Positions 1 through 8,298 of a DNA stretch of 64,000 bases are shown one piece after another. A model generated the notes under the pieces. That model had not been told where the DNA came from. It made no database searches and was given only the letters and a program-made list of their open reading frames with translations. The position numbers and the translations under genes were made by a program. The stretch's first letter is position 1; each line of letters opens with the position of its first letter. Source of the DNA: Salinicola lusitanus (GTDB lineage Bacteria > Pseudomonadota > Gammaproteobacteria > Pseudomonadales > Halomonadaceae); the NCBI RefSeq assembly GCF_003206045.1, contig NZ_PZJM01000013.1:131491-195490 (forward strand), read 5' to 3'.

Positions 1-899
1 TGCACCCGATGGAGTATCTGGCCCAGTCGGTGCTGCCGGAGTATGGCTGGCACACCGGCAATGTCGGGCTGGAGATGGACAACTATTACTTCTCGGGCAA
101 GGCCTATACCAGCCTGCTCAAGGAGTTGCCACACGCCCGGCTGGTCGATGCCACGGCGCTGGTCAACTGGTGCCGGGCGATCAAGTCGCCGCAGGAGATC
201 GCCTACATGCGCACGGCGGCGAGAATCGTCGAGTGCATGCACACCCGGATCATCGAGATGATCGAGCCCGGGCTGGCCAAGAGCAAGCTGGTCTCGGAGA
301 TCTATCGGGTCGGTACCGAAGGCTGGACCGACGAGCATGGCACGGTCCACGGTGGCGACTACCCCGCCATCGTGCCGCTGTTGCCGACCGGCAGCGACGC
401 GGCCGCGCCTCATCTGACCTGGGACGACACCCCGTTTCGCAAGGGCGAAGGGACGTTCTTCGAGATCGCCGGCTGCTACAAGCGCTACCACGCACCGCTA
501 TCGCGGACCGTCTTCCTCGGCAAGCCGCCGCAGGACTTCATCCGCGGCGAGTCGGCACTGCTCGAGGGGATCGACAACGGGCTGGCGGTGGCCAAGCCCG
601 GCAATCGCTGCGCCGACATCGCGCTGGCGCTGGGCGCGGCCATGGACAAGTACGGTTTCGACCGTGGCGGGGCGCGCTGCGGCTACCCGATCGGCATCAG
701 TTATCCGCCGGACTGGGGCGAGCGCACCATGAGTCTGCGCCCTTCCGACGAGACGATCCTCGAACCCGGCATGACCTTCCACTTCATGCCGGGCATGTGG
801 ATGGACGACTGGGGCCTGGAGATCACCGAGAGTATCCTGATCACCGACAAAGGTGCCGAGCCGCTATGCCATTTCCCGCGTCAGCTGTTCGTCAAGTAA
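1..899 (+). CDS. doeA: Ectoine hydrolase DoeA, C-terminal part (5' end outside window)
   Basis: This is the last 298 residues of an M24-peptidase-fold (creatinase/prolidase-like) protein. The frame is open from base 3, so the gene starts before the window; the family is about 400 residues long. DoeA opens the ectoine ring to give N-alpha-acetyl-L-2,4-diaminobutyrate (and the N-gamma isomer) in the cytoplasm. The pita-bread fold is recognisable from the stretch around HGGDYPAIVPLLPTG and the end segment with EPGMTFHFMPGMW and LEITESILIT. The assignment to DoeA rather than another M24 enzyme rests on the neighbours: doeB, doeX, doeC, doeD, eutB and eutC follow on the same strand. A folded RNA element lies between this stop and doeB. 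Confidence 0.9.
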   Translation, partial: HPMEYLAQSVLPEYGWHTGNVGLEMDNYYFSGKAYTSLLKELPHARLVDATALVNWCRAIKSPQEIAYMRTAARIVECMHTRIIEMIEPGLAKSKLVSEIYRVGTEGWTDEHGTVHGGDYPAIVPLLPTGSDAAAPHLTWDDTPFRKGEGTFFEIAGCYKRYHAPLSRTVFLGKPPQDFIRGESALLEGIDNGLAVAKPGNRCADIALALGAAMDKYGFDRGGARCGYPIGISYPPDWGERTMSLRPSDETILEPGMTFHFMPGMWMDDWGLEITESILITDKGAEPLCHFPRQLFVK

Positions 900-950
900 G
901 CCGGGTCAGCTGTTGGTGAAACCAGAGTCGCCGGTCGTTGGTGGAACAAG

Positions 951-1002
951 GCCGGATAGCGGGCCTTAGGCCCGCCGGGGACTCGCCCCGCCCGGCTATT
1001 TT
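951..1002 (+). terminator. Three-way-junction hairpin with U-rich tail between doeA and doeB
   Basis: Bases 951-955 (GCCGG) pair with 992-996 (CCGGC). Inside them sit two hairpins with perfect stems: 959-965/969-975 (7 bp, loop TTA) and 976-980/986-990 (5 bp, loop ACTCG). The outer stem is followed directly by TATTTT (997-1002). This could be an intrinsic terminator or an attenuator that lowers expression of the doeB side relative to doeA. The pairing is read directly from the sequence; the function is inferred. Confidence 0.45.
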
Positions 1003-1073
1003 GCTACCGTTCAATGACGCGCCTGTTAGCGATCCGCTGCGGCGCGTCATCCGTTTCATTGAGGAGAGTTCGC

Positions 1074-2114
1074 ATGTCCGCAACCCTGCGTCCCAGCCCG
1101 ATCAGCGCCACCGTCGACTTCGATGCCCAGGGCGTTCAGCACGGTTTTCTCAAGCTGCCGATCTCCATCGACACTTCCGCATGGGGCGCGGTGATGATCC
1201 CGATCACCGTGGTCGCCAACGGCGAAGGGCCCACGGCGCTGCTGACCGGCGGCAACCACGGCGACGAGTACGAAGGCATCACCTCGCTGCTCAAGCTCGC
1301 CAGCACGCTCCGGGCGGAAGACGTGCGCGGCCGCGTCATCATCGTGCCGATGATGAACCTGCCGGCGGCGGAAGCGGGCAAGCGGACCTCGCCGCTGGAT
1401 GGCGGCAACCTCAATCGGAGTTTCCCCGGCGATCCCAATGGCGGAGTCACCTCGCAGATCGCCGATTATTTCAACCGCGTGCTGGTGCCGATGTGCGACG
1501 TGGCGCTGGATCTGCACTCCGGCGGTCGCACGCTGGACATCGTGCCCTTCGCCGCCGCGCATCGGCTCGACGATATCGGTCAGGAGCGTGCGAGCCTGGC
1601 CGGTGCGGTGGCCTTCGGCGCGCCCTATGCGATGATGATGTTCGAGCTCGACGCGACCAAGCTCTACGACACGGCGGTGGAGTCCCAGGGCAAGACCTTC
1701 GTCACCACCGAGCTGGGCGGCGGCGGCACCTCGACACCGGCAAGTCTGGCCGTGACCGAGCGGGGCGTACGCAACTTTCTGGTTCACTACGGTCTGGTGG
1801 AAGGCGAAGTCGAGACGCCCACCGAGCCCATGATCTACGTCGACATGCCGGATGCCAGCTGCTACGTCCAGAGCGAGCATTCCGGTCTGCTGGAACTGAC
1901 GGTCTCACTGGGGGAAATGGTCAAGCAGGGCGACGTGCTGGCGCGGGTCCATGACATGAGTCGCACCGGTGCGGTGCCGGTCGAGTACCGTGCCCGACGC
2001 GACGGCGTGCTGATCGCCCGGCGCTTCCCGGCCAAGGTCGGAATGGGCGATACCATCGCCGTGGTCGCGGAAGTGGTCGAGTCTTTGGAACGTGACCAGA
2101 CCCAACGCCAATGA
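1074..2114 (+). CDS. doeB: N-alpha-acetyl-L-2,4-diaminobutyrate deacetylase DoeB
   Basis: This 346-residue protein belongs to the succinylglutamate desuccinylase/aspartoacylase branch of the M14 zinc carboxypeptidase fold. It removes the acetyl group from N-alpha-acetyl-diaminobutyrate, the product of DoeA, releasing acetate and diaminobutyrate. Zinc ligands are visible as His62 and Glu65 in GGNHGDE and His148 in DLHSGG. The C-terminal third (from about residue 265) resembles a small lipoyl-like beta domain (LLELTVSLGEMVKQGDVLARV) that is usual in this subfamily. The ATG at 1074 was chosen because GAGGAG stands 8 bases upstream; the frame is open further upstream but has no ribosome site there. 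Confidence 0.9.
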   Translation: MSATLRPSPISATVDFDAQGVQHGFLKLPISIDTSAWGAVMIPITVVANGEGPTALLTGGNHGDEYEGITSLLKLASTLRAEDVRGRVIIVPMMNLPAAEAGKRTSPLDGGNLNRSFPGDPNGGVTSQIADYFNRVLVPMCDVALDLHSGGRTLDIVPFAAAHRLDDIGQERASLAGAVAFGAPYAMMMFELDATKLYDTAVESQGKTFVTTELGGGGTSTPASLAVTERGVRNFLVHYGLVEGEVETPTEPMIYVDMPDASCYVQSEHSGLLELTVSLGEMVKQGDVLARVHDMSRTGAVPVEYRARRDGVLIARRFPAKVGMGDTIAVVAEVVESLERDQTQRQ

Positions 2115-2157
2115 GTGAGCGAAGATCAGACGAGGCGAGCGCTGTTGAAAGAGCGGA

Positions 2158-2174
2158 GTTTACGAGGGGTAAAC
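2158..2174 (+). promoter_or_regulatory. Inverted repeat upstream of doeX, candidate DoeX operator
   Basis: GTTTAC (2158-2163) and GTAAAC (2169-2174) form a perfect 6-bp inverted repeat with a 5-base spacer, 64 bases before the doeX start. Lrp/AsnC regulators commonly bind AT-rich imperfect dyads near their own gene, so autoregulation is a reasonable guess. No promoter hexamers are obvious next to it. Confidence 0.3.
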
Positions 2175-2238
2175 GAGCGTCTTGAAACCGCGTTCAACGA
2201 GGAATGGCCGAGCGTGATCCGTTTGGATGGTGTCTGGT

Positions 2239-2721
2239 ATGAAGCTTGATCGCTACGACCTCAAGATCCTGGAAATCCTAAGCCGCGACGGCCGAATTAC
2301 CAAGTCGCGCTTGGCGGAGGCGATCAGTCTCTCCGTCAGCCCATGCTGGGAGCGGGTCAAGCGGCTGGAGAAGGCTGGGGTCATCGAAGGCTACAGCGCC
2401 CGGATCAATCCCGATGCCATCGTCAAGCGCACCCCGGTATGGGTTCAGATCGAGCTCAAGCAGCACAACGCCGAGAGCTTTGCCCGCTTCGAGCGAATGG
2501 TGTCGGAAACCGATGCGGTGGCGGAATGCGTCGCGGTCGGCGGCGGTGTCGACTATCTGGTCAAGATCGCCGCCGACAGCATCGACGCCTATCAGCGGCT
2601 GATCGACGCCTGGCTGGTCTCCGACCTCGGTATCGAGCGCTACTTCACCTATATCGTCACCAAGACGGTCAAGCGCGAAGGGCCGCCGGCGCTGCCCGAT
2701 CCCGACGGCTTCTCCGTCTGA
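2239..2721 (+). CDS. doeX: Lrp/AsnC-type regulator of ectoine degradation, DoeX
   Basis: This 160-residue protein has the two Lrp/AsnC domains: an N-terminal winged HTH (LDRYDLKILEILSRDGR, then the recognition helix around SVSPCWERVKRLEKAGVI) and a C-terminal RAM ligand domain (about residues 70-150). It sits between doeB and doeC, the position of DoeX in Halomonas elongata, where it binds DNA in the doe region. It probably senses an intermediate such as diaminobutyrate. A second ATG lies 12 bases upstream (2227). I prefer 2239 because GGA lies about 10 bases before it and MKLDRYDLKIL is the expected N-terminus for the family. Confidence 0.88.
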   Translation: MKLDRYDLKILEILSRDGRITKSRLAEAISLSVSPCWERVKRLEKAGVIEGYSARINPDAIVKRTPVWVQIELKQHNAESFARFERMVSETDAVAECVAVGGGVDYLVKIAADSIDAYQRLIDAWLVSDLGIERYFTYIVTKTVKREGPPALPDPDGFSV

Positions 2722-2816
2722 GAGCTGACGAACGGAAACGATGAATGAACCTGGCCGACGCCAGGTTCGTTCGTTTCCCGTCCCACCTCATCCGAAAAAA
2801 CCTCAACCTCAACACG

Positions 2817-2830
2817 TTCTTTCGAAAGAA
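2817..2830 (+). promoter_or_regulatory. 14-bp perfect palindrome upstream of doeC
   Basis: TTCTTTCGAAAGAA is a perfect palindrome 120 bases before the doeC start, flanked by ACG on the left and AACGT on the right. It lies in an AT-rich patch (runs of A at 2795-2800 and 2854-2860) that contrasts with the GC-rich surroundings. It is a candidate operator, perhaps for DoeX; the sequence differs from the dyad in front of doeX. Confidence 0.35.
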
Positions 2831-2950
2831 AACGTACGGTAAACCGGTCGGGACAAAAAAATTACCCGCTGCAGAATCGATACCATGGTCGCACTCGCAG
2901 GATAGGCAAACCGTTCTGCCCACCGCCGACACCTTGCAGGAGGCGACATC

Positions 2951-4414
2951 ATGAAACTCAACGATCCCCGGCTTTTCCGCCAGTACGCCTATATCGACGG
3001 CAAGTGGACCCATGGCAGCGAGGGGCGCGAGGAAGCGGTCGTCGATCCCGCCACGGGAGAGATCCTCGGCCACTGCGCGTTGCTGGAAGCGGCCCAGATC
3101 ACCGAGACCGTGACCGCCGCCGAAAATGCCTTCGCCGATTGGCGGGCGATCAACGTCCACGAGCGGGCCAAGAAGCTCAACGCCTGGTATCGCCTGCTGC
3201 ACGAGCACAAGGAAGACCTGGCGTTGCTGATGACCTACGAGCAGGGCAAGCCGCTCAAGGATGCACGCGGCGAGGTCGACTACGGTGCCAGCTTCATCCA
3301 GTGGTTCGCGGAGGAGGCCAAGCGCGCCTATGGGGTGACCATTCCGAGTCATATCCCCAACGCCGCACTGGGCACGATCAAGGAGCCGGTCGGCGTGTCG
3401 GCGATGTTCACGCCGTGGAACTTCCCGCTGGCGATGATCACCCGCAAGGCCGGGGCGGCGCTGGCGGCCGGCTGCACGGTGATCGTCAAGCCGGCCAACG
3501 AGACGCCTTATTCGGCCCTGGCGCTGGCCGAGCTGGCCGAGCGGGCGGGCATTCCGGCCGGGGTGTTCAACGTCGTTACCGGCGACCCGGCGACGGTCTC
3601 CGAGGTGCTGTGCAACGACAACCGCATTCGCAACATCTCGTTCACCGGTTCGACCCGCGTCGGCAAGCTGCTGATGCGCCAGAGTTCCTCCAGCGTCAAG
3701 CGCATGTCGCTGGAGCTGGGTGGCAACGCGCCCTTCATCGTCTGCGATGACATGGATCCGGATGTGGCGGCGAAAGAGGCGGTCGCCGCCAAGTTCCAGA
3801 CCGCCGGTCAGGACTGTCTCGCCGCCAACCGGCTGTTCGTTCATCGCAAGATCTACGATGCCTTCATCGAGCGCTTCTTGGTGCACATGCAGGCGCTGAA
3901 GGTAGGCAATGGCCTCGAGGAGAGCGACATCGGTCCGCTGATTCACAAGCGCGCGGTCGACATGGCCAAGGGCTTCGTCGAGGACGGCGTCAGCAAGGGC
4001 GCCCGTCAGTTGGGTGGAGCGGGGAAGCCGCCCGGAGAGAACTTCTTCATGCCGACGCTGCTGGCGGACATCACCCCGCAAATGCGGGTGTTCCGCGAGG
4101 AGACCTTCTCGCCGGTCGCGGGGGTCTGCGCGTTCGACGACGACGACGAGGTGATCCGGCTCGCCAACGACACCGAGTACGGGCTCGCGGCCTACGTCTA
4201 TACCCACGACGTGCGTCGTATCTGGAAGCTGATGCGCGGGCTCGAGTACGGCATGGTCAGCGTCAATAGCGTCAAGATGACCGGCGCGCCGATTCCGTTC
4301 GGTGGCGTGAAACAGTCCGGTCTGGGCCGCGAGGGTGGCGCCGCGGGACTCGATGAGTATCTCGATACCAAGTACTACTGTCTCGGCAATATGCCCTCGG
4401 CCAGTTCGTCTTGA
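2951..4414 (+). CDS. doeC: Aldehyde dehydrogenase DoeC (aspartate-semialdehyde to aspartate)
   Basis: This 487-residue NAD(P)-dependent aldehyde dehydrogenase is the normal length for the succinate-semialdehyde dehydrogenase subfamily. The catalytic pair is visible as Glu255 in LELGG and Cys289 in GQDCLAANR; the Rossmann FTGSTRVGK motif precedes them. In the ectoine pathway DoeC oxidises aspartate-semialdehyde, made by DoeD, to aspartate. By sequence alone it could be called a succinate- or glutarate-semialdehyde dehydrogenase; the operon context decides. AGGAGG stands 8 bases before the ATG. The 229-base leader carries a palindrome and may hold a separate promoter. Confidence 0.88.
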   Translation: MKLNDPRLFRQYAYIDGKWTHGSEGREEAVVDPATGEILGHCALLEAAQITETVTAAENAFADWRAINVHERAKKLNAWYRLLHEHKEDLALLMTYEQGKPLKDARGEVDYGASFIQWFAEEAKRAYGVTIPSHIPNAALGTIKEPVGVSAMFTPWNFPLAMITRKAGAALAAGCTVIVKPANETPYSALALAELAERAGIPAGVFNVVTGDPATVSEVLCNDNRIRNISFTGSTRVGKLLMRQSSSSVKRMSLELGGNAPFIVCDDMDPDVAAKEAVAAKFQTAGQDCLAANRLFVHRKIYDAFIERFLVHMQALKVGNGLEESDIGPLIHKRAVDMAKGFVEDGVSKGARQLGGAGKPPGENFFMPTLLADITPQMRVFREETFSPVAGVCAFDDDDEVIRLANDTEYGLAAYVYTHDVRRIWKLMRGLEYGMVSVNSVKMTGAPIPFGGVKQSGLGREGGAAGLDEYLDTKYYCLGNMPSASSS

Positions 4415-4589
4415 CGACCGTGGCGGCCCGTCGCCGTGACGGTGTCGCGGCCACTTCCGCCATGCTCGTTGGCTGGCGCCGGCCGCGCTGGCTCGAGTGG
4501 GCGCCCCGGATTAGGGGCTAGCTCGCTCGTCGACGTTGCCAAGGGTGATAATGGCGCCTCTGCTCGTCGCCCCGAGATCGACAGTGACC

Positions 4590-4611
4590 GGCTGGAGAGG
4601 GCTCTCCAGCC
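4590..4611 (+). terminator. Strong hairpin in the doeC-doeD gap
   Basis: GGCTGGAGAG (4590-4599) pairs perfectly with CTCTCCAGCC (4602-4611), with only two bases between the arms. No U tract follows, so it is not a classical intrinsic terminator. It may be an mRNA-stability or processing hairpin, or a short palindromic repeat unit. Confidence 0.3.
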
Positions 4612-4646
4612 GCGAAATCGCAAGCTTCAGGCGGGTATCACACAAG

Positions 4647-4659
4647 GGTCACGGTGACC
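4647..4659 (+). promoter_or_regulatory. GGTCACGGTGACC palindrome upstream of doeD
   Basis: This is a perfect 6-bp dyad around a central G, 79 bases before the doeD start. It is a candidate regulator site by position only. Confidence 0.25.
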
Positions 4660-4737
4660 GCTGCGCCCGCCGGGAATCGCCGTCAAACACCACCGACAGT
4701 CGCGGTGGCGGTTCCGCCTTCATCAAGGAAAAATGTC

Positions 4738-6132
4738 ATGACCGATACGCGTAGCCTGATCGACAACGATCGCCGCCACGTCTTTCACGCGTCCACCCAT
4801 CTTCGGGACCATGCCCACGGCGACGCGCCAGGACGCATCATCACCGGCGGCCAGGGAATCTCCATCGTCGATCGTGACGGCCGCGAGATGATCGACGCCT
4901 TCGCCGGGCTCTACTGCGTCAACATCGGCTACGGTCGCAGCGAGATCGCCGAGGCGATCTACGCCCAGGCCAAGGAGCTGGCGTACTATCACACCTATGT
5001 CGGCCACTCCAACGAGCCGCTGATCGCCCTCTCCGAGCGGATCGCCAAGCTCGCCGGCAACGGCTTGAGCAAGGTCTACTACGGACTCTCCGGCAGTGAC
5101 GCCAACGAGACCCAGATCAAGCTGGTGCGCTACTACCACAACGTCACCGGCCAGCCGAAGAAGAAAAAGATCATCGCGCGTCAGCGTGGCTACCACGGCT
5201 CCAGCATCGCCGCCGGTTCGCTCACCGGGCTGCCCGCGTTCCACCAGCACTTCGACCTGCCCATCGAAGGGATCCTGCACACCAAGGCGCCTTACTATTA
5301 TCGTCGCGAGCGCGGCGACATGAGCGAGCGCGAGTTCTCGACCTACTGCGCCGAGCAGCTCGAGGCGCTGATCCAGCGCGAAGGCCCGGAAACCATTGGC
5401 GCCTTCATTGGCGAGCCGGTACTCGGCACCGGCGGCATCATCCCGCCGCCGGCGGGTTACTGGGAGGCGATCCAGGCCGTGCTCAAGCGCCATGACATCC
5501 TGCTGATCGCCGACGAGGTGGTCAGCGGCTTCGGTCGTCTGGGCAGCGACTTCGGCTTCCAGCACTATGGTATCGAGCCGGACCTGGTGACCATCGCCAA
5601 GGGGCTGACCAGCGCCTATCAGCCGCTTTCCGGCGTGATCGTCGGCGAGCGCGTATGGAAAGCGCTGGAGGATGGCACCGGCGAATACGGCCCGATCGGT
5701 CACGGCTGGACCTACTCCGGCCACCCGCTGGGCGCCGCCGCCGCGATGGCCAACCTGGACATCATCGAACGCGAGAACCTGGTGGGGAATGCCGCCGAAA
5801 CCGGCGCCTACTTCAACGCCCAGCTGGCCAAGACCTTCGGCGACCACCCGCTGGTGGGCGACGTGCGCGGCGAGGGGCTGATGGCGGCGCTGGAGTTCGC
5901 CCCGGAGAAGGGGGAATACACGCCGTTCGATCCCGCGCTAAAGGTCGGCGCTCGTGTCGCCGCGGCAGCGCTGGAGGAGAACCTGATCGCGCGGGCCATG
6001 CCCAACGGCGATATCCTCGGCTTTGCGCCGCCGCTGGTGATCGACCGCGGCCAGGTCGATGAGGTGATCGCCCGTGCCAAGCGAGCCATCGACAAGGTGA
6101 CCGACGAGTTGACCCGCGAAAAGGCGCTGTAG
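4738..6132 (+). CDS. doeD: Diaminobutyrate transaminase DoeD
   Basis: This 464-residue class III (omega) aminotransferase is predicted to transfer the amino group of L-2,4-diaminobutyrate, giving aspartate-semialdehyde for DoeC. The PLP-binding lysine is Lys288 in [15 protein letters not shown], preceded by the conserved [14 protein letters not shown] stretch. The N-terminal [14 protein letters not shown] and [13 protein letters not shown] segments are typical of the group. The ATG at 4738 was chosen because AAGGAA stands about 8 bases before it. An in-frame start at 4654 would add 28 residues with no ribosome site. It should not be confused with EctB, the biosynthetic transaminase, since no ectA or ectC is present. 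Confidence 0.88.
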   Translation: MTDTRSLIDNDRRHVFHASTHLRDHAHGDAPGRIITGGQGISIVDRDGREMIDAFAGLYCVNIGYGRSEIAEAIYAQAKELAYYHTYVGHSNEPLIALSERIAKLAGNGLSKVYYGLSGSDANETQIKLVRYYHNVTGQPKKKKIIARQRGYHGSSIAAGSLTGLPAFHQHFDLPIEGILHTKAPYYYRRERGDMSEREFSTYCAEQLEALIQREGPETIGAFIGEPVLGTGGIIPPPAGYWEAIQAVLKRHDILLIADEVVSGFGRLGSDFGFQHYGIEPDLVTIAKGLTSAYQPLSGVIVGERVWKALEDGTGEYGPIGHGWTYSGHPLGAAAAMANLDIIERENLVGNAAETGAYFNAQLAKTFGDHPLVGDVRGEGLMAALEFAPEKGEYTPFDPALKVGARVAAAALEENLIARAMPNGDILGFAPPLVIDRGQVDEVIARAKRAIDKVTDELTREKAL

Positions 6133-6229
6133 ACCTGGACTGACGGCTGCCCGCATCGGCTTGATGCGATCGCGCCCCTGCGGCAGGGTGAGAGCTCTGC
6201 CGCTTTTCATCATTGCTTCGGGAGCCCGC

Positions 6230-7216
6230 ATGTCCGACCCCGTCACCCTGCACGACATCTACCTGGCCCGCCAGCGCATCGCCGGGCAGGCCGCGCGCAC
6301 GCCGCTACTTCTCTCCCAGAGCCTGTCGGCGCGCTTCGACGCCGAGATCTATCTCAAGCTCGAGACGCTGCAGCCGAGCGGCGCGTTCAAGCTGCGGGGT
6401 GCGCTCAACAAGATCGCCTCGCTATCGCCGGAGCAGCTCGAGCGCGGCGTCACCACGGCCTCCACCGGCAATCACGGTCGGGCGGTGGCGTGGGCGGCCA
6501 GGCGACTCGGCGCGCGGGCGGTGATCTGTCTCTCCGAGCTGGTGCCGGCCAACAAGGTCGCTGCCATCGAAGCGTTGGGCGCGGAGGCACGGGTGATCGG
6601 CCGCTCCCAGGATGACGCCTTCGTCGAGGCGCGGCGTCTGGTCGCCGAGGAGGGCATGGCGCTGATCGAACCCTTCGATGACCCGCTGATCGCGGCCGGC
6701 CAGGGCACCATCGGCCTCGAGCTGATGGAGGATCTGCCGGATCTCGACCGCGTGCTGATCGGGCTTTCCGGCGGTGGGCTGCTCGGCGGCATCGGGCGCG
6801 CCGTCAAAGGCATCAACCCCAGGGTTCATGTGACCGGCGTGAGCATGGAAAAAGGCGCGGCGATGATCGACAGCCTGGCCGCGGGCAAACCGGTCGAGGT
6901 CGAGGAGGAAGCCTCGCTGGCCGACTCGTTGGGTGGCGGGATCGGGCTCGACAACCACTGCACCTTCGCGCTGGTGCGCGAGGTGATGGACGATCACTAC
7001 CGGGTCTCGGAGCCGGCGATTGCCCGTGCCATGCTGCACTTCTTCGAACAGGAGAAGATGCTGGTCGAGGGGGCCGCAGTGGTGGGGCTTGCCGCCATCG
7101 AGGAGCACGCCCTCGACATCCGCGGCCAGAAGGTGGTGTTGATCGTCTCGGGCAACGGCGTGGATGCCGGGACGCTGATGCGGGCGAGAACCCTGGTCGA
7201 CTATCCGGCGCGCTGA
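6230..7216 (+). CDS. eutB: Threonine-dehydratase-like enzyme EutB (hydroxyectoine utilisation)
   Basis: This 328-residue fold-type II PLP enzyme has its Schiff-base lysine at Lys54 in SGAFKLRGA and the glycine-rich phosphate loop GLSGGGLLGG. It has no C-terminal ACT-like regulatory domain, so it resembles catabolic threonine dehydratase or serine racemase rather than IlvA. In ectoine clusters EutB is proposed to act with EutC to channel the hydroxylated intermediate of hydroxyectoine into the ectoine route. That role comes from gene-cluster logic rather than from residues visible here. The ATG at 6230 follows GGGAG; upstream in-frame starts lack a ribosome site. Confidence 0.8.
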   Translation: MSDPVTLHDIYLARQRIAGQAARTPLLLSQSLSARFDAEIYLKLETLQPSGAFKLRGALNKIASLSPEQLERGVTTASTGNHGRAVAWAARRLGARAVICLSELVPANKVAAIEALGAEARVIGRSQDDAFVEARRLVAEEGMALIEPFDDPLIAAGQGTIGLELMEDLPDLDRVLIGLSGGGLLGGIGRAVKGINPRVHVTGVSMEKGAAMIDSLAAGKPVEVEEEASLADSLGGGIGLDNHCTFALVREVMDDHYRVSEPAIARAMLHFFEQEKMLVEGAAVVGLAAIEEHALDIRGQKVVLIVSGNGVDAGTLMRARTLVDYPAR

Positions 7217-7350
7217 GCGGGTGAAAACGGCCTGCGCTCGGCATGCGGCGCACTCGATTGGCTATGCGCTGCGATCTGGCCGTCGCTTGGCAACTTTTCA
7301 GACTCGCTCGATCTCAACCATAGCTACGTAACGGGTTAGAAGGATTACAG

Positions 7351-8298
7351 ATGGAACTCTATAACCGACAGCAGATTCAGGATGTCGTCACGCTCGACCA
7401 TGCCGCGCTGGATGCCGTTGAAGCCGGTTTTCGCGCGCTGGGAGAGGGCAATGTGGTCCAGCCGCCGATCCTGTCGATGGCGATCGAAGAGTCCAACGGC
7501 GAGGTCGACGTCAAGACCGCCCATATCCGGGGCAATTCGCGCTTCGCGATCAAGGTCAGTCCCGGCTTCTTCGACAATCCCAAGCTCGGGCTGCCGAGTC
7601 TCAACGGGTTGATGATCGTATTCTCGGCCAAGACCGGGCTGGTCGAGGCGGTGCTGTTCGACGAGGGCTATCTCACCGATATTCGCACTGCGCTGGCGGG
7701 CGCCATCGCCGCCAAGCATCTCTCGCGAACCGACAGCCGCCGCGTCACCGTCCTCGGTGCCGGGCTGCAGGCGGAGCTGCAGGTCGCCGCGCTCAGGCTG
7801 GTGCGTGACATCGAGACGCTCGACGTCTGGGCCCGCGACGTCGCCAAGGCCGAGGCCTACGCGGCGCGGATGCAGGAGGCCTACGGCTTGACCGTGGCGG
7901 TGCATACCGATATCGGCGAGGCCTGCCGCGAGGCGGACATCATCGTCACCACCACGCCGTCGCGATCACCACTGCTCTCCGGAGAACATCTGCGCGAGGG
8001 CGTGCATGTCACTGCGATGGGCTCGGACAGTCCGGACAAGCGCGAACTCGATTCGTCGGTGATGGAGCGGGCCGATCACTTCGTGGCCGATACCCGCGCC
8101 CAGAGCGAGCACAACGGCGAGCTCAAGGCCTACGCCGGCCACGAGCCGCCGTTCACCGTCAACGAGCTGGGTGCAGTGATTGCCAGCGGGAGCGGTCTGC
8201 GTACCGCGGATTCCCAGATCACCGTCTGCGATCTCACCGGCACCGGGGTGCAGGACACCGCCATCGCCGGCTTTGCGCTGGGCCGGCTGGCGGGGTGA
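7351..8298 (+). CDS. eutC: Ornithine cyclodeaminase/mu-crystallin family protein EutC
   Basis: This 315-residue member of the ornithine cyclodeaminase/mu-crystallin family has a Rossmann NAD-binding core with the VTVLGAGLQAELQ motif at about residue 131 and a conserved GYLTDIRTALAGA segment before it. It is predicted to act after EutB in hydroxyectoine breakdown. Alone it could be read as an ornithine cyclodeaminase or an imine reductase. The start is supported by AGAAGGA 7-13 bases before the ATG. Its stop overlaps the GTG start of the next gene (GTGA). Confidence 0.8.
   Translation: MELYNRQQIQDVVTLDHAALDAVEAGFRALGEGNVVQPPILSMAIEESNGEVDVKTAHIRGNSRFAIKVSPGFFDNPKLGLPSLNGLMIVFSAKTGLVEAVLFDEGYLTDIRTALAGAIAAKHLSRTDSRRVTVLGAGLQAELQVAALRLVRDIETLDVWARDVAKAEAYAARMQEAYGLTVAVHTDIGEACREADIIVTTTPSRSPLLSGEHLREGVHVTAMGSDSPDKRELDSSVMERADHFVADTRAQSEHNGELKAYAGHEPPFTVNELGAVIASGSGLRTADSQITVCDLTGTGVQDTAIAGFALGRLAG

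Larger units (their letters stand above)
4415..4737. other. 323-base gap between doeC and doeD with two dyads
   Basis: No gene is supported here. The gap holds a 10-bp perfect hairpin (4590-4599/4602-4611) and a palindrome GGTCAC-G-GTGACC (4647-4659). The size of the gap within an otherwise compact operon suggests that doeD can be transcribed separately. I could not identify convincing -35/-10 hexamers. Confidence 0.4.

Noticed and set aside
2669..4207. 512-residue minus-strand frame opposite doeC
   Set aside because: doeC on the plus strand has catalytic Glu and Cys, a ribosome site and operon context; the opposite frame has none.
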